Source of the DNA: Amphiplicatus sp046296195
GTDB lineage: Bacteria; Pseudomonadota; Alphaproteobacteria; Caulobacterales; Parvularculaceae
Direction: 5' to 3'
Assembly (NCBI GenBank): GCA_046296195.1
Contig: JBKBLR010000004.1
Span: 68,337 to 132,336 of the forward strand
Length of the DNA stretch: 64,000 bases
Positions 33,899 through 42,695 of the stretch are shown piece by piece; position 1 is the first letter of the stretch; every line of letters begins with the position of its first letter. The notes under the pieces are model-generated. The model worked only from the letters and a program-made list of their open reading frames with translations, made no database searches and had not been told where the DNA came from. The position numbers and the translations under genes are program-made.

Positions 33899-34648
33899 CT
33901 AGCCGGGCAGACGCGACCAGCCTTCAGGGGTCAGCCGTTCAAGCGGCGCGTAGCTGCGCTTGTAATCCATCTTCGGCGAGCCATCGACCCAATACCCAAG
34001 ATAGACGTAAGGAAGGCCAAGATCGCGCGCGAGCGCGATATGGTCGATGATCATGTAGGCGCCGAGGCTGCGCGCCTCCTCCTCGGGCTCGAAGAATGAA
34101 TAGACCATGGAGAGGCCGTCGGCGAGCCGGTCGGTAAGCGCGCAGGCGAGCAAGGCCTCGCGGCCCGTCCCGTCGCGGCGGCGATATTCGATCATCGCGG
34201 TGTCGACAGCGGTCTCCTCGACCATCGAGGCGTAATCGAGCGCCGTCATCTCCGCCATGCCGCCGTCGGGATGGCGGGCGTCGAGATAGCCGCGGAGAAC
34301 CGAGAACTGCTCGGATGTCGCTTTCGCCGGGCGGATATGACGGGAAAGATCGGCGTTCTTCCGCAGCGTGCGCCGGCGGGCGCGCGTCAGCTCGAATTCG
34401 TTGACGATGATGCGCACGGGCGCGCAGGCCGAGCAGGAATCGCAGGCCGGGCGATAGATGATGTTCTGCGACCGCCGGAAGCCGCGCCGCGACAGGAGCG
34501 AGTTGAGCGCCGGCGCCTGCGGGCCGCCGAGATAGGCGAAGACTTTCCGCTCCACCCGCCCGTCGAGATAAGGGCAGGGGGAGGGCGCCGTGATGTAATA
34601 CTCTCCTCCTTCGAGGCCGAGCTGGCGGGTGATGTCTTCTTTGCGCAT
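33899..34648 (-). CDS. bpt: aspartate/glutamate leucyltransferase (Bpt)
   Basis: Adds Leu to N-terminal Asp or Glu of proteins, feeding the N-end rule pathway (ClpS/ClpAP). 249 residues from ATG 34648; a TTG one codon earlier is less likely, and AAGGATGG precedes the ATG. The cysteine-rich N-terminal motif CPYLDGR and YRPACDSCSACAPVRI are diagnostic, and the C-terminal GNAT-like part has LPYVYLGYWVDGSPKMDYK. The clpS gene is not nearby. It lies 41 bases upstream of dctP on the same strand. Confidence 0.96.
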   Translation of the reverse strand: MRKEDITRQLGLEGGEYYITAPSPCPYLDGRVERKVFAYLGGPQAPALNSLLSRRGFRRSQNIIYRPACDSCSACAPVRIIVNEFELTRARRRTLRKNADLSRHIRPAKATSEQFSVLRGYLDARHPDGGMAEMTALDYASMVEETAVDTAMIEYRRRDGTGREALLACALTDRLADGLSMVYSFFEPEEEARSLGAYMIIDHIALARDLGLPYVYLGYWVDGSPKMDYKRSYAPLERLTPEGWSRLPG

Positions 34649-34814
34649 CAAACCATCCTTGCGCGCGAATCTTAGCGGCCGCTTACCGGAGCGGCAACCG
34701 GAGATAAATTGCGGCGGCGGGGCGCCTGTCGGGCTGCGCCTTTCTCCCTCTCCTGATTGATGCTAGGGCGCGCTGGTCGGCGCGCAGCCTCGCGCCTCTT
34801 GCGGAACAGCGCGG

Positions 34815-35315
34815 ATGACCGATCCCTACCGGCCCCTGAAAGACGCCTTCGGGCGATTTGCGACCGGCGTCGCCATTGCGGCCTGCGCCAATCCGCGCGG
34901 CGGCTATACGGCGATCACGATCAACTCCTTCACCTCGGTGTCGCTGGCGCCGCCTTTGGTTTTATGGTGCCTCGAGAACAAGGCGTCGACCTTCGCCGAT
35001 TTCATCGGCGCGTCGTCCTACGCCGTCAGCGTCCTGAACGCCGGACAGCAGCAGGTCTCCGAACGCTTCGCGCGGCACGAGCCCGAACCGTTGAAGGCCC
35101 ATGAATATGAACTCTGGCTTACCGGCGCGCCGGTGCTCGCCGAGCGTCTGGCCGGTTTCGACTGCCGGGTCGTCGATCGCCACCGCTCGGGCGATCATGT
35201 CATCCTCGTCGGCGAAGTGATGCAATTCGCCTCCGGCGATGGCGCGCCGCTGATGTATTTCGCCAGCCGCTACGCCAAAGGTCCGTCCACGGACGGGCGC
35301 GGGGGCGCGCAATGA
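34815..35315 (+). CDS. flavin reductase family protein
   Basis: 166 residues, flavin-reductase (FMN-binding split barrel) domain. LKDAFGRFATGVAIAAC and ITINSFTSVSLAPPLVLWCLENKASTF (residues ~40-66) are the conserved FMN-binding blocks. Such proteins reduce FMN or FAD with NAD(P)H for partner monooxygenases; no partner is nearby. The stop overlaps the next ATG by ATGA, so the two are co-translated. Confidence 0.92.
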   Translation: MTDPYRPLKDAFGRFATGVAIAACANPRGGYTAITINSFTSVSLAPPLVLWCLENKASTFADFIGASSYAVSVLNAGQQQVSERFARHEPEPLKAHEYELWLTGAPVLAERLAGFDCRVVDRHRSGDHVILVGEVMQFASGDGAPLMYFASRYAKGPSTDGRGGAQ

Positions 35316-36181
35316 ATGTTTCCTTCCTCGGGCTCGGGGTCATGGGCGCGCCGATGGCGGGCCACCTCGCCGTGCGCGGGTTCGACCTGATGGTCTGGAA
35401 CCGCACGGCGGCGAAGATGGAAAGCTTCGCGCGTCAGCACGGCGCCGCCCTTGCGCCGTCGCCTGCAGCCGCCGCGGCGGGGGCTGACGCCGTCATCACC
35501 TGCCTCGGCGATGATCCCGATATCGAGGCGGTGCTCAGCGAGGTTCTGCCGGCGGTCAAGACGGGCGCGCTCGTCATCGACCATTCGACGTCGAGCCCCG
35601 ATCTCGCCCGCCGGCTCGCGGCGGCGTTCGCCGGCAGGGGCGCGGCTTTCATCGACGCGCCGGTCTCGGGCGGCGAGGCCGGGGCGAAGGCGGGCAAGCT
35701 CTCCGTCATGTGCGGCGGCGAGACGGCGGCGGTCGATCGCGCGCGTCCCGTTGTCGAGCCTTACGCGGCCCGCATCGTCCACATCGGGCCCTCGGGCCAC
35801 GGCCAGCTTGCCAAGGCCGTCAACCAGATCTGCATCGCCGGGCTCCTTCAGGGCCTTGCCGAAGGCGTCCATTTCGCGGCGGCGTCGGGTCTCGACATCG
35901 ACCGCGTGCTTGAGGCGGTTTCGGGCGGGGCCGCCCGCTCCTGGCAGATGGAAAACCGGGGCAAGACCATGGCGGAGGGGTCTTTCGACTTCGGCTTCGC
36001 CGTCGACTGGATGCGCAAGGACCTCAGGATTGCGCTCGCTGAGGCGCGCCGGAATGGGGCGCAACTGCCGGTGACGGCTCTCGTCGATCAGTTTTATGCG
36101 GAAATTCAGGCGATGGGCGGGGGCCGGCAGGATACCTCGGCCCTCATCCGGCGGCTCAAGGCGCCGGGGACCGGTCGTTAA
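35312..36181 (+). CDS. NAD(P)-dependent beta-hydroxyacid dehydrogenase
   Basis: 289 residues, 3-hydroxyisobutyrate/tartronate semialdehyde reductase family. N-terminal cofactor loop SFLGLGVMGAPMAGHLA (~4-20), DAPVSGGEAGAKAGKLSVM substrate block (~116-134) and the catalytic Lys in GQLAKAVNQICIAG (~170) are all present. The substrate could be 3-hydroxyisobutyrate, glyoxylate/succinic semialdehyde or 2-hydroxy-3-oxopropionate; sequence alone does not decide. Coupled to the flavin reductase by a 4-base overlap. Confidence 0.93.
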   Translation: MNVSFLGLGVMGAPMAGHLAVRGFDLMVWNRTAAKMESFARQHGAALAPSPAAAAAGADAVITCLGDDPDIEAVLSEVLPAVKTGALVIDHSTSSPDLARRLAAAFAGRGAAFIDAPVSGGEAGAKAGKLSVMCGGETAAVDRARPVVEPYAARIVHIGPSGHGQLAKAVNQICIAGLLQGLAEGVHFAAASGLDIDRVLEAVSGGAARSWQMENRGKTMAEGSFDFGFAVDWMRKDLRIALAEARRNGAQLPVTALVDQFYAEIQAMGGGRQDTSALIRRLKAPGTGR

Positions 36182-36331
36182 AAAATCTTACCGTCCTGTC
36201 AGATCCGACTCGACACACGATGTTTCGAATTGTAATTATATAACTTATCGAGGCGCTGGGGGCGACGCGCTTCGGGGGTGGAGGCCGGGCTCACGCCGGT
36301 CTCCGGGTGGATAAAAAGGGCGCAAACACAC

Positions 36332-36514
36332 ATGGTATCGATCGCTGCGACGGTCGGCTTGGTGAGCCTTGGGCTTCTCCTCGTCGCTGTCATCGGTCTG
36401 CTTCGCCAGCTTGGGGCGAGCGAGGCGGCCAAAGGTCTTCTATACCTTACTGGCGCCGTTTTCCTGATCGTGATCGCGTCAACCTATGTGCCTGCGTTGA
36501 TTACAGGGCTCTAG
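36332..36514 (+). CDS. small two-helix membrane protein, unknown
   Basis: 60 residues from ATG 36332 (AAAAGGG site ~11 bases upstream). Two hydrophobic segments, IAATVGLVSLGLLLVAVIGLL and LLYLTGAVFLIVIASTYVPAL, joined by RQLGASEAAK, with almost nothing else. It is preceded by an AT-rich stretch (36225-36250) that may hold the promoter and followed 33 bases later by a strong terminator, so it is likely a monocistronic gene. No family recognised. Confidence 0.7.
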   Translation: MVSIAATVGLVSLGLLLVAVIGLLRQLGASEAAKGLLYLTGAVFLIVIASTYVPALITGL

Positions 36515-36547
36515 GGGCGGTCGCGGGAGGAAAGACGGGCGGACTTC

Positions 36548-36584
36548 AAAACGCCGCGGATGGAAATCCATCCGCGGCGTTTTT
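36548..36584 (+). terminator. strong bidirectional intrinsic terminator
   Basis: A 16-17 bp perfect stem (36548-36564 with 36567-36583, core CGCCGCGGATGG) closes a tiny AAAT loop and ends in TTTTT on the plus strand, with TTTT on the minus strand. It terminates the small membrane protein gene and isolates the acyl-CoA dehydrogenase operon. Confidence 0.92.
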
Positions 36585-36671
36585 GCACTGCGCGATTGCG
36601 TTGCCTGCTGGAGGGCCGCTCGGGGATAATCCCGCTCAACGACAGCCAATCCCAGACTCATGGAGGCCCTG

Positions 36672-37829
36672 ATGCCCGCGCTGCAGACCGCGACGCCCGC
36701 CTGGAAGACCGACGACCTTTTCCTGTTCGAGGAGGAGGCGGCGAAATTCTTCAGCCGCGAGCTCTATCCCCATGTCGAGAAATGGCGCGAGCAGGGCAAG
36801 GTCGATCGCTGGGCCTGGGAGAAGGCGGGCGAGGCCGGGTTCCTCTGCGCGTCGATGCCGGAGGAATGGGGCGGCGCCGGCGGCAGCTTCGCCCATGAGC
36901 AGATCCTCATCGAACAGCAGGTGAAGGCCGGCGTCGAGGGCTTCGGCATGGGCCTCCATAACTGCATCGTCGCGCCCTACATCCTTCATTACGGCACCGA
37001 GGAGCAGAAGAAGCGCTGGCTGCCGCGCATGGCGACGGGCGAGCTCATCGGCGCGATCGCGATGACCGAGCCCGGCACCGGCTCCGACCTCCAGGCGGTC
37101 AGGACGACGGCGCTCAAGGACGGCAACCACTATGTCGTCAACGGCTCGAAGACGTTCATCACCAACGGCCAGACGGCGAACCTCATCATCGTCGTCGCCA
37201 AGACCGACCCGGGCGAAAAAGCAAAGGGCGTCTCGCTGATGGTGGTCGAGACGGATGAGGCCGAGGGCTTCCGCCGAGGGCGCAACCTCAAAAAGCTCGG
37301 CAACAAGGCGCAGGACACCTCAGAGCTCTTCTTTGACGACGTGCGCATTCCGCGTTCGAACCTTCTCGGCACGGAGGAGGGCCAGGGATTCTTCCAGCTG
37401 ATGGAGCAATTGCCGCAGGAGCGGCATCAGATCGCCTGCCTCGCCATCGCCGCAATCGACCGCGCGCTTGAGCTGACGATCGCCTACACCAAGGAACGCC
37501 ACGCTTTCGGCCGGCCGATCATCAATTTCCAGAACACGCAGTTCAAGCTTGCCGAATGCAAGGCGAAGGCGACGATGGCGAAGGTCTTCGTCGATCACTG
37601 CACCGGCCTGCTGCTGGAGAAAAAGCTCGACGCGGCGACGGCCTCGATGGGCAAGATGCTGCTCACCGATCTTGAAAACGAGATCATCGACGAATGCCTG
37701 CAGCTCTTCGGCGGCTATGGCTACATGGACGAATATCCGATCAGCCGCATGTACGCCGACGCGCGCGTGCAGCGCATTTATGGCGGCACCAACGAGATCA
37801 TGAAGCTCCTGATCGCCAGAACGCTCTGA
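36672..37829 (+). CDS. acyl-CoA dehydrogenase
   Basis: FAD enzyme that oxidises acyl-CoA to enoyl-CoA (beta-oxidation or branched-chain amino-acid breakdown). 385 residues from ATG 36672, chosen for GGAGG 5 bases upstream; an ATG at 36660 is in frame. FAD/substrate motifs IGAIAMTEPGTGSDLQAV (~123-140) and SKTFITNGQTANL, and the catalytic Glu in the C-terminal RIYGGTNEIMK are typical. Substrate chain type unknown. Followed 15 bases later by an SDR gene. Confidence 0.95.
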   Translation: MPALQTATPAWKTDDLFLFEEEAAKFFSRELYPHVEKWREQGKVDRWAWEKAGEAGFLCASMPEEWGGAGGSFAHEQILIEQQVKAGVEGFGMGLHNCIVAPYILHYGTEEQKKRWLPRMATGELIGAIAMTEPGTGSDLQAVRTTALKDGNHYVVNGSKTFITNGQTANLIIVVAKTDPGEKAKGVSLMVVETDEAEGFRRGRNLKKLGNKAQDTSELFFDDVRIPRSNLLGTEEGQGFFQLMEQLPQERHQIACLAIAAIDRALELTIAYTKERHAFGRPIINFQNTQFKLAECKAKATMAKVFVDHCTGLLLEKKLDAATASMGKMLLTDLENEIIDECLQLFGGYGYMDEYPISRMYADARVQRIYGGTNEIMKLLIARTL

Positions 37830-37844
37830 CGGAAAGGCGAGGGC

Positions 37845-38690
37845 ATGGATTTCAAGGGCAAGGTCGTCTGGGTCACCGGCGCGTCGTCCGGCATCGGTGA
37901 GGCGCTGGCGAAGGGCCTTGCGAAGCGGGGCGCCCGGATCATCCTTTCCGGAAGGCGCGTCGACGCGCTCGAGCGCCTTGCGCAATCGCTCGACGCCGAA
38001 ACGCTGGTGCTTCCCTTCGAGGCGACGGACTATGACGCGCTCCCCGGCGTCGTCGCGAAGGCCGAAGGCTGGAAGGGCGGGATCGACCTTCTCATCAACA
38101 ACGCCGGCGTCAGCCAGCGCAGCCTCGCGCTCGACACCAATTTCGACGTCTACCGCACGCTGATGGAGGTCGATTTCTTCGCACCGCTGCGGCTGACGCA
38201 GCTTGTCTTGCCGGGCATGGTAGCGCGGAAATCAGGCGCGATCGCGGTCGTCTCGTCCGTCGCAGGAAAGGTCGGCGCGCCGATCCGCACCGGCTATTGC
38301 GCGGCCAAGCACGCCGTCGTCGGCTATTTCGAGGCGCTGCGCGCCGAGGTCGAGATCGCCTACGGTATCAGCGTGCATGTCATCCTGCCCGGCTCGGTGA
38401 AGACGGGCGTTTCCATCAATTCGCTCACTGGCGACGGCACGCGCCGCGGCAAGAACGACGTCAACATCGAGAACGGCATGGAGCCGGATCGCGCGGCCGA
38501 GATCATTCTCGACGGGATCGCAAGCGGCGCGCGCGACATTCCGGTCGCCGAAGGCATGGAGCTGATGGCGCTGCAATTGCGCGCGCAGAACCCCGAAGCG
38601 CTCTACAGCTTCACCGCGCAGGAAGGCGCAAGGCTCGCCGAAGCGCGCGCGAAGGGCGAATCGGTCGATCCCGGACGCGTCAACACCTGA
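37845..38690 (+). CDS. short-chain dehydrogenase/reductase
   Basis: 281 residues. Cofactor loop TGASSGIGEALAK (~11-23), NNAGVSQRS, and catalytic Ser in VVSSVAGKVGAPIRTGYCAAK (Ser134/Tyr149/Lys153 region). The family resembles DHRS7/17-beta-type SDRs that act on lipid-like ketones or alcohols. In an operon with the acyl-CoA dehydrogenase, so a role in acyl or branched-chain metabolism is plausible but inferred. Convergent with the DUF2490 gene (3-base gap). Confidence 0.93.
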   Translation: MDFKGKVVWVTGASSGIGEALAKGLAKRGARIILSGRRVDALERLAQSLDAETLVLPFEATDYDALPGVVAKAEGWKGGIDLLINNAGVSQRSLALDTNFDVYRTLMEVDFFAPLRLTQLVLPGMVARKSGAIAVVSSVAGKVGAPIRTGYCAAKHAVVGYFEALRAEVEIAYGISVHVILPGSVKTGVSINSLTGDGTRRGKNDVNIENGMEPDRAAEIILDGIASGARDIPVAEGMELMALQLRAQNPEALYSFTAQEGARLAEARAKGESVDPGRVNT

Positions 38691-38693
38691 CCT

Positions 38694-39374
38694 TCAAAGC
38701 GACAGCGCGATTGCAAAAAGCGCAACGTGATTGGCCGCGTCGGCGGCGTTATTGCGCCTGACGTGGTTGAACATGTAGCCGCCTTCAAAGCGCAGGCGCT
38801 TGTTTGCATGAAAACCCGCTCCGGCGAAGGTTCGCGACTGGTCATAACCGTCGACGGCGCCCCATCCGGTCGCATTGAAGCCGATGAAGGTTTCGTTCCA
38901 GGCGATGGCGGAAACGGGCGTCCCCTCAAGGCGCCGGTCGAAGCGCACGAACTGGCGCAGGCGCCAGCCGGTTTCCCCGCCTGCATCCGGGAACCGCTGT
39001 TCAAGGCGCGTGCGTCCGACGATGCGGCCGCCGAACGCGTCGAGAACGGGATAGGTCGCTTGCTGCCAAAGGCGGTGTTCCTCGAAGGCAGGCCCGGTCT
39101 CGCGCCGCGCGACGACGCGCGCATATCCCGCCCACAGCGAGAGATCCTCGGAAACTTTCCAGCCGACGCCGGGGCGCAAGATCGTGACGCCAAGATCGCT
39201 CGCCTCATCGCGGAAGCGCGCATGGCCGTCGAACCAGAGCAGGAGGCGGCCGCCTTCGCTTGCAGGGCCGTTGACGAAGAGCGCGGTCCAGAGCTGGCCG
39301 TCGCTCTCCGCGCTCGCCGGGCCCGCGGCGAGACAGGCGGCCGCGGCCAGGATGCAAAGACGCTTTCCTTTCAT
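38694..39374 (-). CDS. DUF2490 outer-membrane beta-barrel-like protein
   Basis: 226 residues from ATG 39374, with GGAGGT 8 bases upstream; an ATG at 39389 is in frame but has no site. Signal peptide 1-23 (ILAAAACLAAGPASA). The mature part has DUF2490 hallmarks: SDGQLWTALFVNG, RLLLWFDGHARFRDEASDLGVTILRPGVGWKV and later strands ending in LFAIALSL, alternating aromatic residues like an outer-membrane barrel. Function unknown. Divergent from the alkylsulfatase-like gene (71 bases). Confidence 0.85.
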   Translation of the reverse strand: MKGKRLCILAAAACLAAGPASAESDGQLWTALFVNGPASEGGRLLLWFDGHARFRDEASDLGVTILRPGVGWKVSEDLSLWAGYARVVARRETGPAFEEHRLWQQATYPVLDAFGGRIVGRTRLEQRFPDAGGETGWRLRQFVRFDRRLEGTPVSAIAWNETFIGFNATGWGAVDGYDQSRTFAGAGFHANKRLRFEGGYMFNHVRRNNAADAANHVALFAIALSL

Positions 39375-39445
39375 GGCGGGGACCTCCACACTTGCAAAAA
39401 AACAGCGTCAGCCGCCTGTTCGGCGCTCTTTGGGAGGGTTTCATC

Positions 39446-41353
39446 ATGAGGGCAATATCATTTGCGGTCATCGCCGTCGTCCTTTCCGGCGCGGCGCTCG
39501 CCGCATCACCCGCCTCGGAAGCGACGCGGGCGGCGAACGCAGCCGCAGCGCAGGCCCTGCCCCCCGACAATGAGGACGAAGACTTCGCCGTGCGCGGCTT
39601 CATCGCGACGTCGCAAGCGCCGACGATCAAGGACGACAAGGGCGGGATCGTCTGGGATTTCACCGCCTATGATTTCCTTGGCGGCGCGGCGCCCGCGACC
39701 GTCAATCCGAGCCTCTGGCGCCATGCGCGGCTCATCACCCGCCACGGTCTCTTCAAGGTCGCCGACCGGCTCTACCAGGTGCGCGGCTTTGACGTCTCCA
39801 ACATGTCGGTCATCGTCGGGGACAGGGGCCTCATCCTCGTCGATCCCCTGACGAGCGTTGAAGCCGCCGCCGCCGCTTTGCAACTCGCGCGCGCCCATCT
39901 CGGCGACCGGCCGGTCGTCGCCGTCATCTACACCCACAGCCACCTCGATCATTTCGGCGGCGTCAGGGGCGTCGTCAGCGCCGCCGATGTCGCGGCCGGC
40001 CGCGTGCAGATCATCGCGCCCTCCGGATTTCTCGAGCACGCGGTCTCGGAGAACGTCATCGCCGGCAACGCGATGAGCCGGCGGGCGTCCTATCAGTTCG
40101 GCGCCGGCCTCGATGCAGGCCCGGAAGGGGCGATGACCTCCGGCATCGGGCCGCGCGTTTCGGCGGGCGCGCGCTCGATCATCCCGCCGACGCAGGAGAT
40201 CAGGCGCACCGGTGAAACGCTTGTGATCGACGGCGTCAGGATCGTCTTCCAGCTGACGCCGGAGACCGAAGCGCCCGCGGAGATGAATTTCTTCCTGCCG
40301 CAGTTCGGCGCGCTCTGCCTTGCGGAGAACGCCAATCCGTCGATGCACAACGTGCTGACGCCGCGCGGCGCGCTCGTGCGCGACGCCAAGCGCTGGGCGG
40401 ATTATCTCACCGAAGCGCAGCGGCTCTTCGGGTCTGAGGCGGACATCCTCTTCACCTCGCATGGCTGGCCGCGCTTCGGGCGCGCGGCGGTCGGTGATTT
40501 CATCGGCCATCATCGCGACGCCTACAAATATCTGCACGACCAGACCGTCCGCCTTATGAACATGGGGCTGACGGGCGAGGAGATCGCCGACCGCATCGCG
40601 CTGCCCGAAACGCTCGCGGCCAAATGGTACAATCGCGGCTATTACGGCACGATGCGGCACAATTCGCGCGCCGTCTATCAGCGCTATATGGGCTGGTATG
40701 ACGGCAACCCCGCCTCGCTCAATAGTCTGCCCAAGGAGCAGACGGCGGCGCGCTACCTGTCGCTGATGGGCGGCGCGAAGAAGGTGCGCAAGGCGGCTGA
40801 GAAAGCGATGGCGGCGGGCGATTATCGCTGGGCCGCTGAACTGCTCGACAAGGCCGTGTTCGCCGGCGACGAAGCGTCACGGCCTCTCCTCGCCGAGGCG
40901 CATCGCCAGATGGCCTATCAGGCCGAAAGCGCGATCTGGCGCAACATGTATCTGACAGCGGCGCGCGAGCTGTCGAGCGGCGTCGCGCCCTCGCCGCCGG
41001 TCGGGCAGAGCGTCGATTTCATCGCTGCGACGCCGACGGCGGCGCTCCTCGATCTTCTCGCCGTGCGTCTCGATCCCGGCAAGGCGCGCGACATGATGCT
41101 CACTCTCGACTTTCCGGACAGGAAGGAAAGCATCGCGGTCAGCGTTCGAAACGGCGTTCTCGTGCATGAGGCGGGCGTCGTCCATCAAGCGGCCGATGTC
41201 GCGCTGACAATGCCGCGCGCAGCGTTCCTCGCCGCGATGTTCGCCGGCGTTCCCGCGTCATCGGCGAAGATCGCCGGCGACGCCGAAAAGTGGGCGGCGT
41301 TCCAGACCTTCTTCGATGCGCCCGATCCGAATTTCGCGATCGTGACGCCATGA
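39446..41353 (+). CDS. alkyl/aryl-sulfatase-like metallo-beta-lactamase protein
   Basis: 635 residues from ATG 39446 (GGGAGG upstream). Signal peptide 1-19 (FAVIAVVLSGAALAA). The metallo-beta-lactamase core carries the zinc motif THSHLDHFGG (~residues 171-180), with ENANPSMHNVL and FTSHGWPRFG supplying further ligands. A helical dimerisation domain (NRGYYGTMRHNSRAVYQRYMGWYDGNP) and a C-terminal SCP2-like domain (~535-635) complete the SdsA1/BDS1 architecture. Family members cleave primary alkyl sulfates such as SDS. Periplasmic. Confidence 0.92.
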   Translation: MRAISFAVIAVVLSGAALAASPASEATRAANAAAAQALPPDNEDEDFAVRGFIATSQAPTIKDDKGGIVWDFTAYDFLGGAAPATVNPSLWRHARLITRHGLFKVADRLYQVRGFDVSNMSVIVGDRGLILVDPLTSVEAAAAALQLARAHLGDRPVVAVIYTHSHLDHFGGVRGVVSAADVAAGRVQIIAPSGFLEHAVSENVIAGNAMSRRASYQFGAGLDAGPEGAMTSGIGPRVSAGARSIIPPTQEIRRTGETLVIDGVRIVFQLTPETEAPAEMNFFLPQFGALCLAENANPSMHNVLTPRGALVRDAKRWADYLTEAQRLFGSEADILFTSHGWPRFGRAAVGDFIGHHRDAYKYLHDQTVRLMNMGLTGEEIADRIALPETLAAKWYNRGYYGTMRHNSRAVYQRYMGWYDGNPASLNSLPKEQTAARYLSLMGGAKKVRKAAEKAMAAGDYRWAAELLDKAVFAGDEASRPLLAEAHRQMAYQAESAIWRNMYLTAARELSSGVAPSPPVGQSVDFIAATPTAALLDLLAVRLDPGKARDMMLTLDFPDRKESIAVSVRNGVLVHEAGVVHQAADVALTMPRAAFLAAMFAGVPASSAKIAGDAEKWAAFQTFFDAPDPNFAIVTP

Positions 41354-41755
41354 TCACTTCAGCGTTTTGAGATAGGCGATGATCGCGGCGCGCTTGGCGG
41401 GATCCGGCTCGCCCGCATAGCTCATGCGCGATCCCGGGACGACCGATGCCGGCTCGGCGATGAAGGCGTCGAGCGTCGGTTCATCCCAGACGACATTGGC
41501 GCGCCGCAGCGCCGACGAATAGCTGTAATCGGCGAGGCGGGCGGACGGCGCCCCGACAATGCCGAAAAGGCTCGGCCCGATGAGGCGCGGCGTCGCGGGA
41601 TCGGACGGATCCGTCCGCGCATGGCAGACGGCGCAGGCGCGAAACTCCGCCATGCCGCGTTCCTCAATCGTCAGCGGCGCCGGCGCTTCCTCGCGGCCGC
41701 AGGCGGCGAGTGCGAGGAGGGCGGCGGCAGGAATGGCACGCATCGGCGACTGCAT
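41354..41755 (-). CDS. cytochrome c lipoprotein
   Basis: 133 residues from ATG 41755 (AAGGAG upstream). Signal with lipobox LALAAC (~14-19). One heme site CAVCH (~41-45), and a class I cytochrome c pattern: GPSLFGIVG, then the axial Met in GSRMSYAG and the C-terminal KRAAIIAYLKTLK helix. Electron carrier in the periplasm, anchored by lipid. Its stop abuts the alkylsulfatase stop with no gap. Confidence 0.92.
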   Translation of the reverse strand: MQSPMRAIPAAALLALAACGREEAPAPLTIEERGMAEFRACAVCHARTDPSDPATPRLIGPSLFGIVGAPSARLADYSYSSALRRANVVWDEPTLDAFIAEPASVVPGSRMSYAGEPDPAKRAAIIAYLKTLK

Positions 41756-41866
41756 GAGACCCGCTCCTTCGGAACCGGGGCGGACTCTACTCCGCGCCGC
41801 AGCCTCGGCGGAAGCCGCCCTTCCGCAGACGCCGGATTTGCCTTAGGGACAGCCCCGCCACGGCGC

Positions 41867-41941
41867 GCCGGCTTAGCTCAGCGGTAGAGCAGCGGTTTTG
41901 TAAACCGAAGGTCGGGGGTTCAATCCCCTCAGCCGGCACCA
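41867..41941 (+). tRNA. tRNA-Thr (anticodon TGT)
   Basis: A 75-base cloverleaf: acceptor GCCGGCT/AGCCGGC, D-arm GCTC-GAGC, anticodon loop TTTGTAA with anticodon TGT, T-arm GGGGG-TTCAATC-CCCTC and encoded CCA. The first pair of the anticodon stem is mismatched (G with A). A shadow frame runs antisense through it. Confidence 0.97.
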
Positions 41942-42015
41942 GCCGACATGCTTTGACGCTTGATCGCGCCGCCGGCGCGGCGCATCGTTTCATTTAGGTT
42001 TCGAGGGGCTGATCC

Positions 42016-42558
42016 ATGCGCTCATTGTTGCTGACCGCCGCCGTCCTGGCGCTTGCCGCCTGCGCCAGGGCGCCTGAGGGCGCCCTGAAGGCTGACACCG
42101 AGGCTGTCGCCGCGGGCGACGCGGCGAAGGGCCGCGAGCTTTTCGTCCAGAAGGGCTGCGTGCTCTGTCATTCGATCAATGGCGTCGGCGGCAAGGCGGG
42201 CCCCGCGCTTGATGTCGCGGATGATTTTGTGAAGCCGGACCCACTCGGTTTTGCTGCGCGCATGTGGCGCGGCGCGCCCGCAATGGTCGAGTTCCAGTCG
42301 CTGGAGCTTGGCTATGTCATCGACCTCATGGGGGAGGACATCGGCAACCTCGCCGCCTTCGCCGCCTCGCGGAGCGAACAGAAGAAGCTGCTTGATTCGG
42401 CGATCCCCGATCCGATGCGCAGTTCGATCCTCGACGAGCGCTTCTGGGAAACCGAAGACTGGTCGGAATTCCTGAAGAACGGGCAGGAGGGCTATGGCGA
42501 CCCCGAGCCCCCGACCGGGGCGACCCCGGATGCGCCCACCCCCGACCCCGACCGATAA
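42016..42558 (+). CDS. cytochrome c lipoprotein upstream of nuoA
   Basis: 180 residues. Lipoprotein signal ending LAACAR. Heme site CVLCH (~51-55) after KGRELFVQKG, then SINGVGGKAGPALD, as in class I cytochromes c; a Met ligand is likely in LMGEDIG. The C terminus ends in a Pro/Asp-rich tail (YGDPEPPTGATPDAPTPD). Membrane-anchored periplasmic electron carrier, 137 bases before nuoA. Confidence 0.9.
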   Translation: MRSLLLTAAVLALAACARAPEGALKADTEAVAAGDAAKGRELFVQKGCVLCHSINGVGGKAGPALDVADDFVKPDPLGFAARMWRGAPAMVEFQSLELGYVIDLMGEDIGNLAAFAASRSEQKKLLDSAIPDPMRSSILDERFWETEDWSEFLKNGQEGYGDPEPPTGATPDAPTPDPDR

Positions 42559-42695
42559 AAGCGGCGTTCAACACCCTGTTTCTGGCGGAGATACGCGGCG
42601 TTGGCGGATTTTCGGCGCGGCGCTGTTTCGCGTTGCCTTTCCGGGGGCATCTCAATAGGGTCCGCCGCGATTTGAAGCCCCCCAAGGAGTCCCGC

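Noticed and set aside
41787..41993. Minus-strand 68-codon frame containing EGIEPPTFGLQNRCSTAELS
   Set aside because: This familiar peptide is the antisense translation of a tRNA gene (here tRNA-Thr) and is not a protein.
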